Positions 63,877-64,000 of a stretch of DNA of 64,000 nucleotides are shown piece by piece. The translations under genes and the position numbers were made by a program. The notes beneath the pieces were generated by a model. It did not search any database and had not been told where the DNA came from. It saw nothing but the letters and a program-made list of their open reading frames with translations. Each line of letters starts with the position of its first letter. Within the stretch, counting starts at the first letter, position 1. The stretch covers positions 2,066,822 through 2,130,821 of the forward strand of contig JAOSKU010000001.1 of assembly GCA_027493445.1 (NCBI GenBank), in the 5' to 3' direction. This stretch comes from Thermoleophilia bacterium. GTDB taxonomy: Bacteria; Actinomycetota; Thermoleophilia; RBG-16-64-13.

Positions 63877-64000
63877 ACGGGCCCCACCAGCGCCCGGCCG
63901 AGAGAGCCAGTCCGAGCCAGCCCGCGGCCACACCCAGCCCCACGACGTCGCGAAGGCCGGCCCGCAGCTCCCGGTAGCGCGTGCGCCCTCGACCTCCGTG
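63875..64000 (-). CDS. ecfT: Energy-coupling factor transporter transmembrane protein, C-terminal end
   Basis: The minus strand from the window edge reads GRTRYRELRAGLRDVVGLGV, AAGWLGLALSAGRWWGP and stops at TGA 63875-63877. The Arg-rich loop followed by a final membrane segment fits the end of EcfT, and the position directly upstream of truA is where ecfT normally lies. Only about 41 residues are visible, so the call rests mainly on synteny. Confidence 0.5.
   Translation of the reverse strand, partial: HGGRGRTRYRELRAGLRDVVGLGVAAGWLGLALSAGRWWGP

Noticed and set aside
1-64000. tRNA or rRNA genes
   Set aside because: No cloverleaf with a proper T-loop and acceptor stem and no rRNA-like stretch was recognised by eye; a covariance search would be needed to exclude a missed tRNA.

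Overview
This 64 kb window is high-GC bacterial chromosome, most likely from an anaerobic or facultative member of the Actinomycetota. I infer this from the Thr/Pro-rich exported proteins, the gene order ecfT-truA-rplM-rpsI and glmM-glmS-acpS/nnr-alr, the neighbours rpmE-thyX-tdk-DUF1385-prfA-prmC-sua5, and the ferredoxin-dependent amino acid catabolism. No rRNA, tRNA, CRISPR array, transposase or prophage was recognised. From about 6.76 kb rightwards almost every gene is on the minus strand; the exception is one GntR regulator at 45 kb.

Region 1 (1-6756) is an accessory island. It holds an exported coiled-coil protein, a Phd/ParE-type toxin-antitoxin pair, a type IV AbiEi/AbiEii pair with a near-leaderless promoter, and a helicase N-terminal remnant. 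Next come two cassette-like genes with HEPN-type R-x4-H motifs flanking an integron attC site, then two broken DNA methyltransferase genes. It ends abruptly inside a methyltransferase gene, fused to the middle of an acetoacetyl-CoA synthetase gene.

Region 2 (6757-17231) is a probable operon headed by an Lrp/AsnC regulator: thiolase-like protein, DUF35 partner, a 2-oxoacid:ferredoxin oxidoreductase (gamma, GltD-like flavoprotein with ferredoxin domain, alpha, beta), enoyl-CoA hydratase, branched-chain aminotransferase, acyl-CoA dehydrogenase and an acetoacetyl-CoA synthetase fragment. Together they outline branched-chain amino acid oxidation.

Region 3 (17361-46202) is a large catabolic island. 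An operon mttB-corrinoid protein-aminotransferase-panB-unknown gene is followed by a GntR regulator, an Asp/Glu racemase-like gene and its unknown partner, a proline-racemase family gene, hydantoinase/oxoprolinase hyuAB, an amidohydrolase, a tungsten aldehyde:ferredoxin oxidoreductase with its ferredoxin, a sugar-type ABC transporter, and putA coupled to korDABC. Three promoters (near 22.9, 25.3 and 38.4 kb) share an identical layout and the same operator-like motif. The genes suggest import and stepwise demethylation, racemisation and oxidation of a proline-like or N-methylated amino acid, with electrons passing to ferredoxin. The substrate is inference.

Region 4 (46529-64000) is housekeeping: sua5, prmC, prfA, DUF1385, tdk, thyX, rpmE, CCA transferase, alr, an AcpS-NnrE-NnrD fusion, glmS, glmM, an ornithine/alanine-racemase family gene, rpsI, rplM, truA and the end of ecfT. 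A family of GC-rich dispersed repeats with terminal inverted repeats sits between these genes. One copy lies in frame inside a gene, and others supply a start region or a stop codon for glmM.

About eighteen conserved reading frames are broken by single-base indels, mostly one base short in G or C homopolymers. This looks like systematic base-calling error rather than biological decay, so those genes are annotated as whole genes with a marked frameshift.
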